Origin: an uncultured Prevotella sp.
GTDB lineage: Bacteria; Bacteroidota; Bacteroidia; Bacteroidales; Bacteroidaceae
Assembly (NCBI GenBank): GCA_934183355.1
Contig: CAKPST010000015.1
Location: 1-36,883 of the forward strand
Reading direction: 5' to 3'
Length of the DNA: 36,883 nucleotides
The translations under genes and the position numbers were made by a program. This document shows, one piece after another, positions 22,640 through 31,014 of the stretch. Every line of letters starts with the position of its first letter. The first letter of the stretch is position 1. The notes under the pieces were generated by a model. The model saw nothing but the letters and a program-made list of their open reading frames with translations, searched no databases and had not been told where the DNA came from.

Positions 22640-25597
22640 TTACATGTGAGGGCGTCCGCCACCCATTGGCATACCCATTGGCGGTCGTCCACCACCATAT
22701 CCAGGTCTGCCTCCACGTCCTGGTCCGTAGCCTTGCTGACGCATGTTGCGTCGTGCTTGCTTGCCTCCAAAGAGGTTGAGTCGATAGATTACATGTAGCA
22801 TGGCGTAGCTGTTGATGGAGTTATACTCTACATCGCTGCGTCCCATTGCCGAAACTGTGCGCGAGAAGTTGCTCTGATTAGACAGTATGTCGTTGAACTG
22901 TAGCGACACTGTGAGGGCGCGTCCACGAAGGAAGCTCTGCGACACTTGTGCGTTCCATATCAGCTCGTTGGTATTCATCGAGTTGTCGGCATATCCTCGA
23001 CGCGAGTTCTGATGGAGGTCGGTCGAGATGCTTGTTCCCCACGGTGCGGTGACATATACTGTTCCTCCGTATGCAAACTGCCATGTGTCGAGGTTTGAGG
23101 TTGGTTGCAGATTATTGCGAGTGTGCATGTAGTTCATCGAGCCGTCAAGCTCCACCTCAAGCCATGAGTTGCGATAGCTCAGGGCAAGTCGCTCGCCTAC
23201 GGTTGTCGACTTCGTCACATTTCGGTCGGAGTCGGCATTGCGATTGAGCGACACGTATCCCACACGGTTCTGATAGTCAAGATTGGTGAATGTGTTGATA
23301 TTCCAGTATCCGGTTGTGTCTATTGCCATGTTGAATATGAACATTCCCGACGCGTTCCAGTTGCCGTTGATATTCTCGGGACGAGTAGTGCGTCCACCTG
23401 TCTTTTCGTCGTATGTCACCTTATATCCTATGCTGTTGCGTGTTGTCGAGAAGTCGACACTCGTCATTATCGCCATCTGTCGCTTCTGTATATAGTTGTT
23501 GTAGTCGGCACGGAATCGGTTGGTGAACGACGGTTTCAGTCCAGGATTACCCTTGGTTATGTTGAGTGGATCGCTGTCGTCGGTGATGTCGAGCAGGTCG
23601 GTCATTGACGGTTGCGACGTGGTGCCACGATAGTTGATGCGTAGTCGGCTCACATCTGAGAATCGGTAGCGGAAGTCGAATGTCGGTGTGATATTGGTGA
23701 CATTGCGCACAGTGTCGGTGTACACGCCCTGATAGTCCTGTATGAATTTGGATGTCTGCGGCTGCAGCTTCACTCCTACGTTGAGCTGATACTTAGGTCG
23801 GAGCATGCGAAACATGAGGTCGATGTCGTGCGTATAGTTGCGATACTCAGAGTAGCGCGATAGCGACTCGTCCTCATATTCTGTATATGGTCGATCGAGA
23901 CGCGAGAGCCATGAGTTCCAGTCGCGGTAGTGGGGTGTCAGTCCGCTGAAGAAGTCCTCACCAAGATTAGAGAAGTCGTATGTGGCACGGTCGCTCTTTG
24001 AGTAGGAGTAGTTGAACTTGTAGCTCATCTGTAGGAATGTGCCACGCCACAGTGGTTCGCTGTATGTAGTCTGCAGCGAGTAGCTATAGTTCTTGGTTGG
24101 GGTGAGATTGTAGCGATTGGTCTGATAAGTGGAGTCGTTGCCCAATCGGTCGAATATCTGGTATAGATGCACGTTGTTGGCAGATAGCGACTTGCTCTCT
24201 GAGTCGGTGTAGCTGAAGTCACCACGCAGCGTCACGTTGCGTCCACGGTTGCCAAACTTGCGGTTGAGCTGCAGCATACCGCCAAAGTTCTTTGAGTTGG
24301 AATAGCTTATGGAGCTTGTGCGCGATGTGTTCACCACCTTGCCGTCGCGTGCAAGTTGGTCGATGGAGTTGTCCGACAGTGGGTCGTTGACATAGGCATA
24401 AGGGTCGTCGTTGAACTGTGCCGAACTGCTGGACGACTTACCGTCGGTGTAAGACACCGACATATTTGGGCGAAACATGATGTTGGTCATTGTGTCAGGC
24501 TTCCACTCGAAGCGCATCTGTGCATTCCACGAGTCGGTAGACGTATTGTTGCGCTTGAAGGCATTGGCAAACGACGACGATGTGCTGACAAAGTTTTCAG
24601 ACGATGTGCGGGTCTGCGCGTCGCTGTTGCGGTGGTTCCATCTCACCGAACCATCCCACTTGAACGTTGTTCCATTGTCGTAGTTGAAGTTTGTACCCAC
24701 CATGTTGGCTATGTTCAGTCCATCGCGTTTGGCTCCGAACGAGCCTCGTCCACCACCATGATAGCCCACATCATTGGTATTGTTGAACGAGCCGAAGCCC
24801 ATCACTCTCAACTTGTTGTTGAACATGGCGCCCATCAGTCGCTCCGAGTAGCGGTCTTTTGTGCCGAGCGCAAAGTCGGCGTTGGCAAATGCGCCTCGGT
24901 TCATGCCCTTCTTCAGTCCGAAGTCGAGCACTGTCTGCTCGTTGCCGTCGTCGATACCTGTCACCTTAGCGAGATCGCTCTTCTCGTCATACGACTTTAT
25001 CTGGTTCACGATGTTGGTGGGCAGGTTCTTCATAGCGGTCTTGGTGTCACCCACCATAAACTCCTTGCCGTCCACCTTTATCTTCTTCACTTCCTTGCCG
25101 TTGATGGTTATCTTGCCGTCGTCGTCCACTTGTGCACCGGGCAGACGCTTCACCAGTTCCTCGATGGTGGAGCCTTCAGGCGTGCGGAACGCCGTGGCGT
25201 TGTAGACAAACGTGTCCTTCTTTAGCGTCACCTTGGCTGCCTGTGCCGTCACTGTGGTGCCTTTGAGGGCTATGGCAGAGGCAGCGAGCTGCATGTTGCC
25301 GAGTGCCACGTCGCGATCGGCTGCCACATTGATATTGCGATAGAGAGTAGTGTAGCCCACACTCGACAATTTCACGATATACTTGCCATTCTTCGGGGCT
25401 ACAAGTCGGAATGCACCCTGCGAGTTGCTGACGGTGCCAGCTACATATGTGCTGTCATGTTGGCGCAACAACTGCACGGCAGTCTGCTCCATAGGGTCCT
25501 TAGTGTCGTGGTCAATGATGGTGCCGGTGACAGCACGTTGTGCCATGACGGATGTCGCGACGACGAGCATCACGATTGTTAGAAAGATTTGCTTCAT
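22640..25597 (-). CDS. Outer-membrane beta-barrel protein, TonB-receptor-like, with Gly/Pro-rich tail
   Basis: 985 residues. Signal peptide MKQIFLTIVMLVVATSVMA, then a carboxypeptidase-regulatory-like domain at about 20-110 (RAVTGTIIDHDTKDPMEQTA to GNMQLA). A plug-like segment at about 120-215 follows (STIEELVKRLPGAQVDDDGK and ITINGKEVKKIKVDGKEFMV). A large barrel of the OMP_b-brl_3 type covers about 220-940, with many Asn/Tyr/Ser-rich strands. The last 40 or so residues are a Gly/Pro/Arg/Met tail (GRGGRPGYGGGRPPMGMPMGG) instead of an aromatic closing strand. No TonB-box or SusD neighbour is seen, so it is not a SusC of a polysaccharide locus. The gene stands alone, opposite lutABC. The substrate is unknown. 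The neighbouring fuc genes are on the same strand, but a hairpin lies between. Confidence 0.85.
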   Translation of the reverse strand: MKQIFLTIVMLVVATSVMAQRAVTGTIIDHDTKDPMEQTAVQLLRQHDSTYVAGTVSNSQGAFRLVAPKNGKYIVKLSSVGYTTLYRNINVAADRDVALGNMQLAASAIALKGTTVTAQAAKVTLKKDTFVYNATAFRTPEGSTIEELVKRLPGAQVDDDGKITINGKEVKKIKVDGKEFMVGDTKTAMKNLPTNIVNQIKSYDEKSDLAKVTGIDDGNEQTVLDFGLKKGMNRGAFANADFALGTKDRYSERLMGAMFNNKLRVMGFGSFNNTNDVGYHGGGRGSFGAKRDGLNIANMVGTNFNYDNGTTFKWDGSVRWNHRNSDAQTRTSSENFVSTSSSFANAFKRNNTSTDSWNAQMRFEWKPDTMTNIMFRPNMSVSYTDGKSSSSSAQFNDDPYAYVNDPLSDNSIDQLARDGKVVNTSRTSSISYSNSKNFGGMLQLNRKFGNRGRNVTLRGDFSYTDSESKSLSANNVHLYQIFDRLGNDSTYQTNRYNLTPTKNYSYSLQTTYSEPLWRGTFLQMSYKFNYSYSKSDRATYDFSNLGEDFFSGLTPHYRDWNSWLSRLDRPYTEYEDESLSRYSEYRNYTHDIDLMFRMLRPKYQLNVGVKLQPQTSKFIQDYQGVYTDTVRNVTNITPTFDFRYRFSDVSRLRINYRGTTSQPSMTDLLDITDDSDPLNITKGNPGLKPSFTNRFRADYNNYIQKRQMAIMTSVDFSTTRNSIGYKVTYDEKTGGRTTRPENINGNWNASGMFIFNMAIDTTGYWNINTFTNLDYQNRVGYVSLNRNADSDRNVTKSTTVGERLALSYRNSWLEVELDGSMNYMHTRNNLQPTSNLDTWQFAYGGTVYVTAPWGTSISTDLHQNSRRGYADNSMNTNELIWNAQVSQSFLRGRALTVSLQFNDILSNQSNFSRTVSAMGRSDVEYNSINSYAMLHVIYRLNLFGGKQARRNMRQQGYGPGRGGRPGYGGGRPPMGMPMGGGRPHM

Positions 25598-25626
25598 CCT
25601 TTGTTCTTGTTTATATTGTTATCAAG

Positions 25627-25660
25627 TTATTACTTACTATGCCTGATTATAACTTACTAT
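25627..25660. repeat. Direct repeat of 14 bases at 20-base spacing upstream of the barrel gene
   Basis: TTATTACTTACTAT (25627-25640) and TTATAACTTACTAT (25647-25660) differ at one base and are spaced by 20 bases, about two helical turns. They stand 30-63 bases upstream of the barrel gene ATG. The geometry suits paired binding of a regulator on one face of the DNA. Confidence 0.55.
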
Positions 25661-25780
25661 AGTTTGCTTCTCACTGATTTTATAGACGCTGCGGAGGGTC
25701 AAAAGTTTAAATAACATGTAAATAAATATCAAGAAGGACTACAAGCAAAACTATTTTCCGAACAAAAAGCGTTGACAATA

Positions 25781-25811
25781 TTTGCTCTTCCGCACAAAAT
25801 TTGTACTTTTG
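25781..25811 (+). promoter_or_regulatory. Promoter of lutABC
   Basis: TTTG at 25781-25784, a 19-base spacer and TACTTTTG at 25804-25811 match the consensus exactly. Transcription would start near 25815, leaving a leader of about 72 bases. Confidence 0.75.
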
Positions 25812-25886
25812 CATTTACTTACAAAATGTCATTTTACACACTTATAATATATCATTTAACATACAGCGGATGACTTTATTAACATT

Positions 25887-26624
25887 ATGAAAATTGGATT
25901 GTTTATACCTTGCTACGTCGATGCGCTCTACCCCAATGTGGGATTAGCCACCTTCAAACTTCTGAAGAGCCTTGGTCTCGACGTCGACTATCCCCTCAAC
26001 CAGACTTGTTGTGGACAGCCTATGGCTAACGCCGGATTTGAAAAGATGGCTGGCAAGATTGCCGACCGCTTTGACGAACTGTTCCGAAGCTACGACTATG
26101 TGGTGGCTCCGTCGGCTTCGTGCGCTGCCTTTGTCAAACTCTATCATCCCAGACTCGCCAAGGGGCAGCACGAATGCCTCACGTCTAAGAAGATTATGGA
26201 CGTGGTGGAGTTTATTCACGACGTGGTGAAGCCACAGAGCCTCAAGGCACGGTTCAATCATGTGGTGAGTGTACACAACTCATGCCACGGAGTGCGCGAA
26301 CTTGGACTCTCGTCGCCCTCCGAGCGCAACATGCCACAGTTCAACAAAATCATCGACCTCCTACAGCTTGTCGACGGCATCACTATCAAAGAGCCTGAAC
26401 GCAAGGACGAGTGCTGCGGATTTGGCGGCATGTTCTCGGTGGAGGAGCCTGATGTGTCGACACGCATGGGCGAGGACAAAATCAATCGGCATATAGCTAC
26501 TGGTGCCGAGTATGTCACTGGTCCCGACTCGTCGTGCTTGATGCACATGCAAGGCATAGCTAAGAGAGAGAAGAAACCGATAAAGTTTATCCACGTTGTA
26601 GAGATATTAGCAGCAGGACTATGA
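25887..26624 (+). CDS. lutA: L-lactate oxidation complex subunit, CCG-type Fe-S protein LutA
   Basis: 245 residues with two cysteine-rich CCG modules, of the type that binds an unusual [4Fe-4S] cluster: NQTCCGQPMANAGF at about residues 37-50 and KDECCGFGGMFSVEEPDVS at about 173-191, plus VHNSCHGVREL in between. It matches LutA/YkgE, the electron-transfer subunit of the LutABC complex that oxidises L-lactate to pyruvate. Its stop overlaps the lutB start by 4 bases (ATGA). It is the first gene of the lut operon, behind a clear promoter. Confidence 0.94.
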   Translation: MKIGLFIPCYVDALYPNVGLATFKLLKSLGLDVDYPLNQTCCGQPMANAGFEKMAGKIADRFDELFRSYDYVVAPSASCAAFVKLYHPRLAKGQHECLTSKKIMDVVEFIHDVVKPQSLKARFNHVVSVHNSCHGVRELGLSSPSERNMPQFNKIIDLLQLVDGITIKEPERKDECCGFGGMFSVEEPDVSTRMGEDKINRHIATGAEYVTGPDSSCLMHMQGIAKREKKPIKFIHVVEILAAGL

Positions 26625-27994
26625 GTACACTACATTCTGAAGCGGCACGACGCTTCAACAAGAACAGAGAGAAAACAACGTGGCACGACGCCACATTCTG
26701 GTCGCTGAGACAAAAACGCGACTCTATGGCTGCTGGCCTGTCCGAATGGGAGGACTTGCGCGAGCATGCAAGCCAGATTAAACGACACACTATCACTCAT
26801 CTTGCCGACTATCTGGAGATGTTCGCGGCACAACTTGAGAGCCGCGGAGTGATAGTACACTGGGCTAAGACTGCCGACGACTTCAACAACATGGTGCTCG
26901 ACATTCTGCGACAGCATGGGGTGAAGAAGATGGTGAAGTCTAAGTCGATGCTCACCGAGGAGTGTGGCATGAACCCATTTCTTGAGCAAAATGGCATCGA
27001 CGTGGTGGAGACCGACCTTGGCGAGCGCATCCTTCAGTTGCTCCACCAGAAACCAAGCCACATCGTGATGCCTGCCATCCACCTCAAACGCGAGGAGGTG
27101 GGACGCATGTTCGAGGAGAAGGGCATCAGCAAGCAAATGGGCAACTACGACCCTACTTATCTGACACGCTGCGCACGCCAGCATCTGCGTCAGGAGTTTA
27201 TGGAGGCTGGTGCCGGAATGACGGGCTGCAACTTCGGTGTTGCCAAGACGGGCGACATTGTTGTGTGCACCAACGAGGGCAATGCCGACATGTCGACATC
27301 TATGCCTAAGCTGCATCTTGTGGCTATGGGCATCGAGAAGATTGTGCCCGACTATAAGTCGTTGGCTGTTTTCCAGCGTCTGCTGTGTCGCTCGGCTACG
27401 GGTCAGCCCACCACTGCCTACACATCTCACTTCCGCCAGGCTCGTCCTGGGGCTGAGATGCACGTCATTCTGGTGGACAATGGCCGTAGCGACATTCTCG
27501 CCGACCCTGAACACTGGGAGACTCTCAAGTGCATACGTTGCGGCTCGTGCATGAATACTTGCCCTGTCTACCGCCGTTCGGGAGGCTACTCTTATACCTA
27601 TTTTATACCTGGACCTATCGGCATCAACCTCGGTATGCTGCGCAATCCGCAACAGTTTGCCGATAATGTGTCGGCATGCACGCTGTGTCTGTCTTGCGAC
27701 AATGTGTGTCCGTCTAAGGTTGGTCCTGGCTCTCAGGTGTATCTGTGGCGACAGCAGCTCGACTCACTACACCGTGCCGACCGCATGAAGAAGATGATGT
27801 CTGAGGGTATGGAGCTATTGTTCGAGCATCCTCATCTGTATGCGTCTACTCTCAAGTTGGCTCCTCTTGCCAATATCATCCCCGACGGCATGACACACAT
27901 ACGCGCCATCAACCCGTGGGGAGTGGGACATGCCATGCCTGAGTTTGCCAAGGAGTCGTTCCAAGAAATGTGGAAGAAGGGAAAAATAAAGTAA
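26621..27994 (+). CDS. lutB: L-lactate oxidation complex subunit, LUD domain ferredoxin-like LutB
   Basis: 457 residues. An N-terminal LUD domain covers about 60-290 (VKSKSMLTEECGMNPFLEQN, GCNFGVAKTGDIVVCTNEGN). Two [4Fe-4S] motifs follow: CIRCGSCMNTCP at about residues 304-315 and CTLCLSCDNVCP at about 353-364. A C-terminal helical segment ends the protein, as in LutB/YkgF. It transfers electrons within the LutABC complex. Coupled to lutA by a 4-base overlap and to lutC by 16 bases. Confidence 0.95.
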   Translation: MSTLHSEAARRFNKNREKTTWHDATFWSLRQKRDSMAAGLSEWEDLREHASQIKRHTITHLADYLEMFAAQLESRGVIVHWAKTADDFNNMVLDILRQHGVKKMVKSKSMLTEECGMNPFLEQNGIDVVETDLGERILQLLHQKPSHIVMPAIHLKREEVGRMFEEKGISKQMGNYDPTYLTRCARQHLRQEFMEAGAGMTGCNFGVAKTGDIVVCTNEGNADMSTSMPKLHLVAMGIEKIVPDYKSLAVFQRLLCRSATGQPTTAYTSHFRQARPGAEMHVILVDNGRSDILADPEHWETLKCIRCGSCMNTCPVYRRSGGYSYTYFIPGPIGINLGMLRNPQQFADNVSACTLCLSCDNVCPSKVGPGSQVYLWRQQLDSLHRADRMKKMMSEGMELLFEHPHLYASTLKLAPLANIIPDGMTHIRAINPWGVGHAMPEFAKESFQEMWKKGKIK

Positions 27995-28010
27995 AAAAAC
28001 AGTGAGAGTT

Positions 28011-28589
28011 ATGTATAAAGAAGAATTATTAGAAAAACTGCGCTTCAACACTCGTGAGCAATACGAAATGCCTTCTACCGATATACAGGGCATTGCCTAC
28101 GACGACACTATACTGCAATTTGTAGAAATGAGCAAGATGGTGGGTGCCAATGTCATCATCGCCCAACCAGACGAGACGCTCTCTGACATCGTACACCGTG
28201 CTTATCCCGACGCCAAGGTGATAGCGTCGGACATTAAAGAGTTGGCTGACATCGCCACTCTCAACCCCGACACCGTACCCGACGCACAGTCGCTCAACGG
28301 CACTGACGTGGGCGTGGTGTGTGGCGAGATAGGTGTGGCTGAGAATGGATGTGTGTGGATTCCGCAGCAGATGAAAGAGAAGGCGGTGTGCTTCATCTCC
28401 GAGTATCTTGTCATAGTGCTGCCTAAGTCGGGCATTGTCAACAATATGCACGAGGCTTACGCACGCATCACTATGCCCAAGACGGGCTTAGGAACGTTTA
28501 TTTCTGGTCCGTCTAAGACTGCCGACATCGAGCAGGCTCTCGTCATGGGAGCCCAGGCTGCACGCGGTGTGACGGTGGTTCTTGTCTAA
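28011..28589 (+). CDS. lutC: L-lactate oxidation complex subunit, LUD domain protein LutC
   Basis: 192 residues from ATG 28011; an in-frame GTG at 28002 would add three residues and is less likely. The LUD (YkgG-type) domain spans most of the protein: GVVCGEIGVAENGCVWIPQQ and ITMPKTGLGTFISGPSKTAD with the closing DIEQALVMGAQAARGVTVVL. The GPSKTADIEQ signature is diagnostic. It converges with the histidine kinase gene, with a gap of 21 bases and no clear terminator. Confidence 0.93.
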   Translation: MYKEELLEKLRFNTREQYEMPSTDIQGIAYDDTILQFVEMSKMVGANVIIAQPDETLSDIVHRAYPDAKVIASDIKELADIATLNPDTVPDAQSLNGTDVGVVCGEIGVAENGCVWIPQQMKEKAVCFISEYLVIVLPKSGIVNNMHEAYARITMPKTGLGTFISGPSKTADIEQALVMGAQAARGVTVVLV

Positions 28590-28610
28590 ATCTGCATCTT
28601 ACGGACTGAG

Positions 28611-30053
28611 CTACAGCGTGAAGTCAAACCTCAGTCCGCCTCCTTCGTTGTTGTGTACGCTGATGGTGCCGCCATGCAGCAGCACTGCGTTCTTGACAAT
28701 GGCGAGTCCGAGTCCGGTGCCTCCCATCTTGCGCGAGCGTCCTTTGTCCACACGATAGAATCGTTCGAACAATCGCTGTAGATGCTCTGTAGGCACACCT
28801 ACACCGTTGTCACTGAACACGAAGTGCCACTTAGTATCGCTGTCTTCCACCGACTCGCCACACGACGACTGGTCGTCGGCTGTGGAGTGAGCCTCTATGG
28901 TGATGGTGGTGCCTATGCCGGCATAGGCAATGGCATTGTCGGTAAGGTTGCGGAACACGCTGTAGAGCAGACTTGCGTTGCCTTTCACTATAATGCCCGA
29001 CGGCAGATGGTTGACAAACGTCATCTGCTTCTGTTGAAGTTGTAGAGCTGTTTCCTTCTGTATGTTGGCTACGATGTCCGATATGTTGACATTCTCTCTG
29101 CCCATCATGTCGGGCGCGTCGTCCATGCGATTGAGCGTCGAGATGTCCTGAAGTAGCGACGTCAGGCGCTGACTCTGCGCATAGCTGCGGCGCAAGAACT
29201 GCTCACGCATCGAGTCGTTGATGTTCGGATTCTCAAGTATGGTCTCAAGATAGCCCTGTATGCTTGCCACAGGAGTCTTCAATTCGTGTGCGATGTTCTG
29301 CGTCAACTGTCGTTTTAGTATGTCCTGTTCGCGGCGAGTGGTCTGTAGTCGCTTGTATATCTTGATTATTCGCTCGGCTATCTCGCCCAGTTCGTCAGCC
29401 GGAAATCCTATGAGGTCTTCGGTGTCGAGCGACTCGCCGTGGTCGGCACGCGATGCAAATGTGCGCAGACGACTGACATTGTCGCCCAGCCGGCGTGTGA
29501 AACGATATAGTATCACGGTCAGTATGAGTATTGCTCCTATGGCAAACCAGATGTAGTGTTGGTCGGCTTGCAGCGACTTGGATAGGTCGCTCGTGTAGGG
29601 CAATGCCGTTCGGATGATGAGCGAGTCCTTAGGAAAATAGGTGGCTGAGTAGAAGAAGTCGCCATGGACGGTAGTACTGTTACGGTCTACGGTGCTGCCT
29701 GTACCATGATGCAAGGCGTTGTTTATCTCTGGACGCTTGGCATGATTGGTCACATGCGAGTAGTCCTTCAGCTCACTGTCGTATAGCACTCGTCCGTCAG
29801 ACCGCACAAAGGTGACACGCAGGTTTGGCATGTGGTGAGTCTTAACATAACGGTCGAGCGCCTCCTCCGAGTGGTCGGGAAACAGGCGCAGATATTCAGC
29901 CATACGTGCGTTGTAATCTTGCAGCTTGATGTTGAGTGTGTCTATCTTGAATTGCTTCTCGCGTGCCTGTTGAAACACAATGAACGACACGGCGAAGACG
30001 AGGAACACTGATAGCACACTCAGATAAAGTTTTGTTCCGACGGATGTTCGCAT
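28611..30053 (-). CDS. Sensor histidine kinase, PhoR-like
   Basis: 480 residues. Helix 1 at about 8-27 (KLYLSVLSVFLVFAVSFIVF), a periplasmic domain of about 140 residues (KTHHMPNLRVTFVRSDGRVL inside), helix 2 at about 167-184, then HAMP at about 185-240. The HisKA region has His256 in QNIAHELKTPVASIQGYL. The ATPase domain shows NLTDNAIAYAG (N box), DNGVGVP (G1), RFYRVDKGRSRKMGGTGLGL (F and G2) and IVKNAVLLHGG. All catalytic motifs are intact. The layout resembles the phosphate-regulon kinase PhoR and related kinases of Bacteroidota. The regulator gene lies 14 bases upstream, so the two are cotranscribed. The signal is not known; phosphate is a guess supported by the Pho-box-like site. Confidence 0.88.
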   Translation of the reverse strand: MRTSVGTKLYLSVLSVFLVFAVSFIVFQQAREKQFKIDTLNIKLQDYNARMAEYLRLFPDHSEEALDRYVKTHHMPNLRVTFVRSDGRVLYDSELKDYSHVTNHAKRPEINNALHHGTGSTVDRNSTTVHGDFFYSATYFPKDSLIIRTALPYTSDLSKSLQADQHYIWFAIGAILILTVILYRFTRRLGDNVSRLRTFASRADHGESLDTEDLIGFPADELGEIAERIIKIYKRLQTTRREQDILKRQLTQNIAHELKTPVASIQGYLETILENPNINDSMREQFLRRSYAQSQRLTSLLQDISTLNRMDDAPDMMGRENVNISDIVANIQKETALQLQQKQMTFVNHLPSGIIVKGNASLLYSVFRNLTDNAIAYAGIGTTITIEAHSTADDQSSCGESVEDSDTKWHFVFSDNGVGVPTEHLQRLFERFYRVDKGRSRKMGGTGLGLAIVKNAVLLHGGTISVHNNEGGGLRFDFTL

Positions 30054-30067
30054 AATCTTATATATTT

Positions 30068-30757
30068 TTAAGCATCAAAGTAATAACCAAATCCAAGTCT
30101 TGTGACAATGCACTTGGCAAAACGTCCTATCTTCTTTCTCAGACGTGTGATGTTGACATCCACCGTGCGGTCGAGCACAAGCACGTCCTTGGGCCATATA
30201 CGTTCTATGAGTTCCTGGCGCGAGAATACACGACCGCGCTCGTCGAGCAACAGATGCAACAGCTCAAACTCGGTCTTAGTGAACGGCACATCCTCGCCAT
30301 CTATGCTCACTGTCTTGCGGTCGAGGTTCATCACGATGCCTTGATAGGACAGCACCTGTGGCTCGTCCTCTGTAGTTGGCACAGCAGTGCGGCGCAACAC
30401 TGCACGCACACGCACCATCACCTCACGCAGTGAGAATGGTTTGGATATATAGTCGTCGGCTCCAAGGTTGAATCCTGTCACTGTGTCGTTCTCTGTGTCG
30501 CGAGCTGTGAGGAATATTATAGGCACAATGGCAGTCTGAGGATTGTCCTTCAGCTTGCGAGCCATGGCAAATCCCGACATACCGCCCATCATCACGTCGA
30601 GCAATATGAGGTTGAACGACGCTATGTCCATCTCCAATGCTTCTTCGGCTGACGTAGCTGTCTGCACCTCGTAGCCTTCGGTTTCGAGGTTGAACTTAAG
30701 GATTTCGAGCAAATCCTGCTCATCGTCCACAACAAGTATTCTCTGTGTCTGTTTCAT
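30068..30757 (-). CDS. OmpR/PhoB-family response regulator
   Basis: 229 residues. The receiver domain covers about 1-120, with the acidic pocket VVDDEQ (about 9-14), the phosphorylated Asp54 in LILLDVMMGGM, the Thr in IIFLTARDTEND and the Lys in DDYISKPFSLREV. The winged-helix DNA-binding domain (about 135-229) shows the PhoB-like FTKTEFELLHLLLDERGRVF, SRQELIERIWP, RTVDVNITRLRKKIG and the terminal RLGFGYYF. Upstream, three ATTACA units at 11-base spacing abut the -33 position of its own promoter, the arrangement expected for autoactivation by a PhoB-like protein. No pst or phoU genes lie in the window. Confidence 0.9.
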   Translation of the reverse strand: MKQTQRILVVDDEQDLLEILKFNLETEGYEVQTATSAEEALEMDIASFNLILLDVMMGGMSGFAMARKLKDNPQTAIVPIIFLTARDTENDTVTGFNLGADDYISKPFSLREVMVRVRAVLRRTAVPTTEDEPQVLSYQGIVMNLDRKTVSIDGEDVPFTKTEFELLHLLLDERGRVFSRQELIERIWPKDVLVLDRTVDVNITRLRKKIGRFAKCIVTRLGFGYYFDA

Positions 30758-30800
30758 TTTGTAGTGTATTGTATCAAGTGTTACAATCTTTTATTCGTTG

Positions 30801-30808
30801 CAAAGATA
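30801..30808 (-). promoter_or_regulatory. -7 box of the two-component operon
   Basis: Minus strand TATCTTTG fits TAnnTTTG, 44 bases before the regulator ATG. At the place where TTTG should stand (30828-30833) there is none. The triple ATTACA repeat begins there instead. Confidence 0.6.
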
Positions 30809-30829
30809 CAGATTATGCTTTTTATACGC

Positions 30830-30857
30830 ATTACAAGTGCATTACATTTTTATTACA
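30830..30857 (-). promoter_or_regulatory. Pho-box-like triple direct repeat
   Basis: ATTACA occurs at 30830-30835, 30841-30846 and 30852-30857, an exact 11-base period. On the minus strand it reads TGTAAT three times with 5-base spacers, close to the E. coli PhoB half-site TGTCAT and with the same period. It starts at the -33 position of the promoter and extends upstream, as Pho boxes do when they stand in for a -35 element. Confidence 0.7.
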
Positions 30858-30911
30858 ATAGTCGGCTGCCGCCTCTTGGATGGTCTAAATCAGAAATATA
30901 TTGTTTTATTC

Positions 30912-30942
30912 TTTGTCCTTTCATTCATTTGCATTAACTTTG
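30912..30942 (+). promoter_or_regulatory. Promoter of dxs-trkA-trkH
   Basis: TTTG at 30912-30915, a 19-base spacer and TAACTTTG at 30935-30942 match the consensus exactly. Transcription would start near 30946, leaving a leader of about 69 bases to ATG 31015. Confidence 0.75.
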
Positions 30943-31014
30943 CATAATGCATAAATCGTATTGGCAGCAATAGACGATGACTGTCATGCGACTTGCATTT
31001 TCAAACGAAGTTTC

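Noticed and set aside
24356..25225. 289-codon plus-strand open frame opposite the large barrel gene
   Set aside because: It has no motif and skewed composition. The minus-strand barrel has a signal peptide and a coherent domain order.
22640..25597. SusC of a polysaccharide utilisation locus for fucosylated glycans
   Set aside because: No SusD, glycosidase or sulfatase gene is adjacent, and the barrel is of the smaller OMP_b-brl_3 type.
30961..31014. 18-residue N-terminal extension of dxs
   Set aside because: The family starts at [12 protein letters not shown], and the predicted transcript leader makes the downstream ATG natural.
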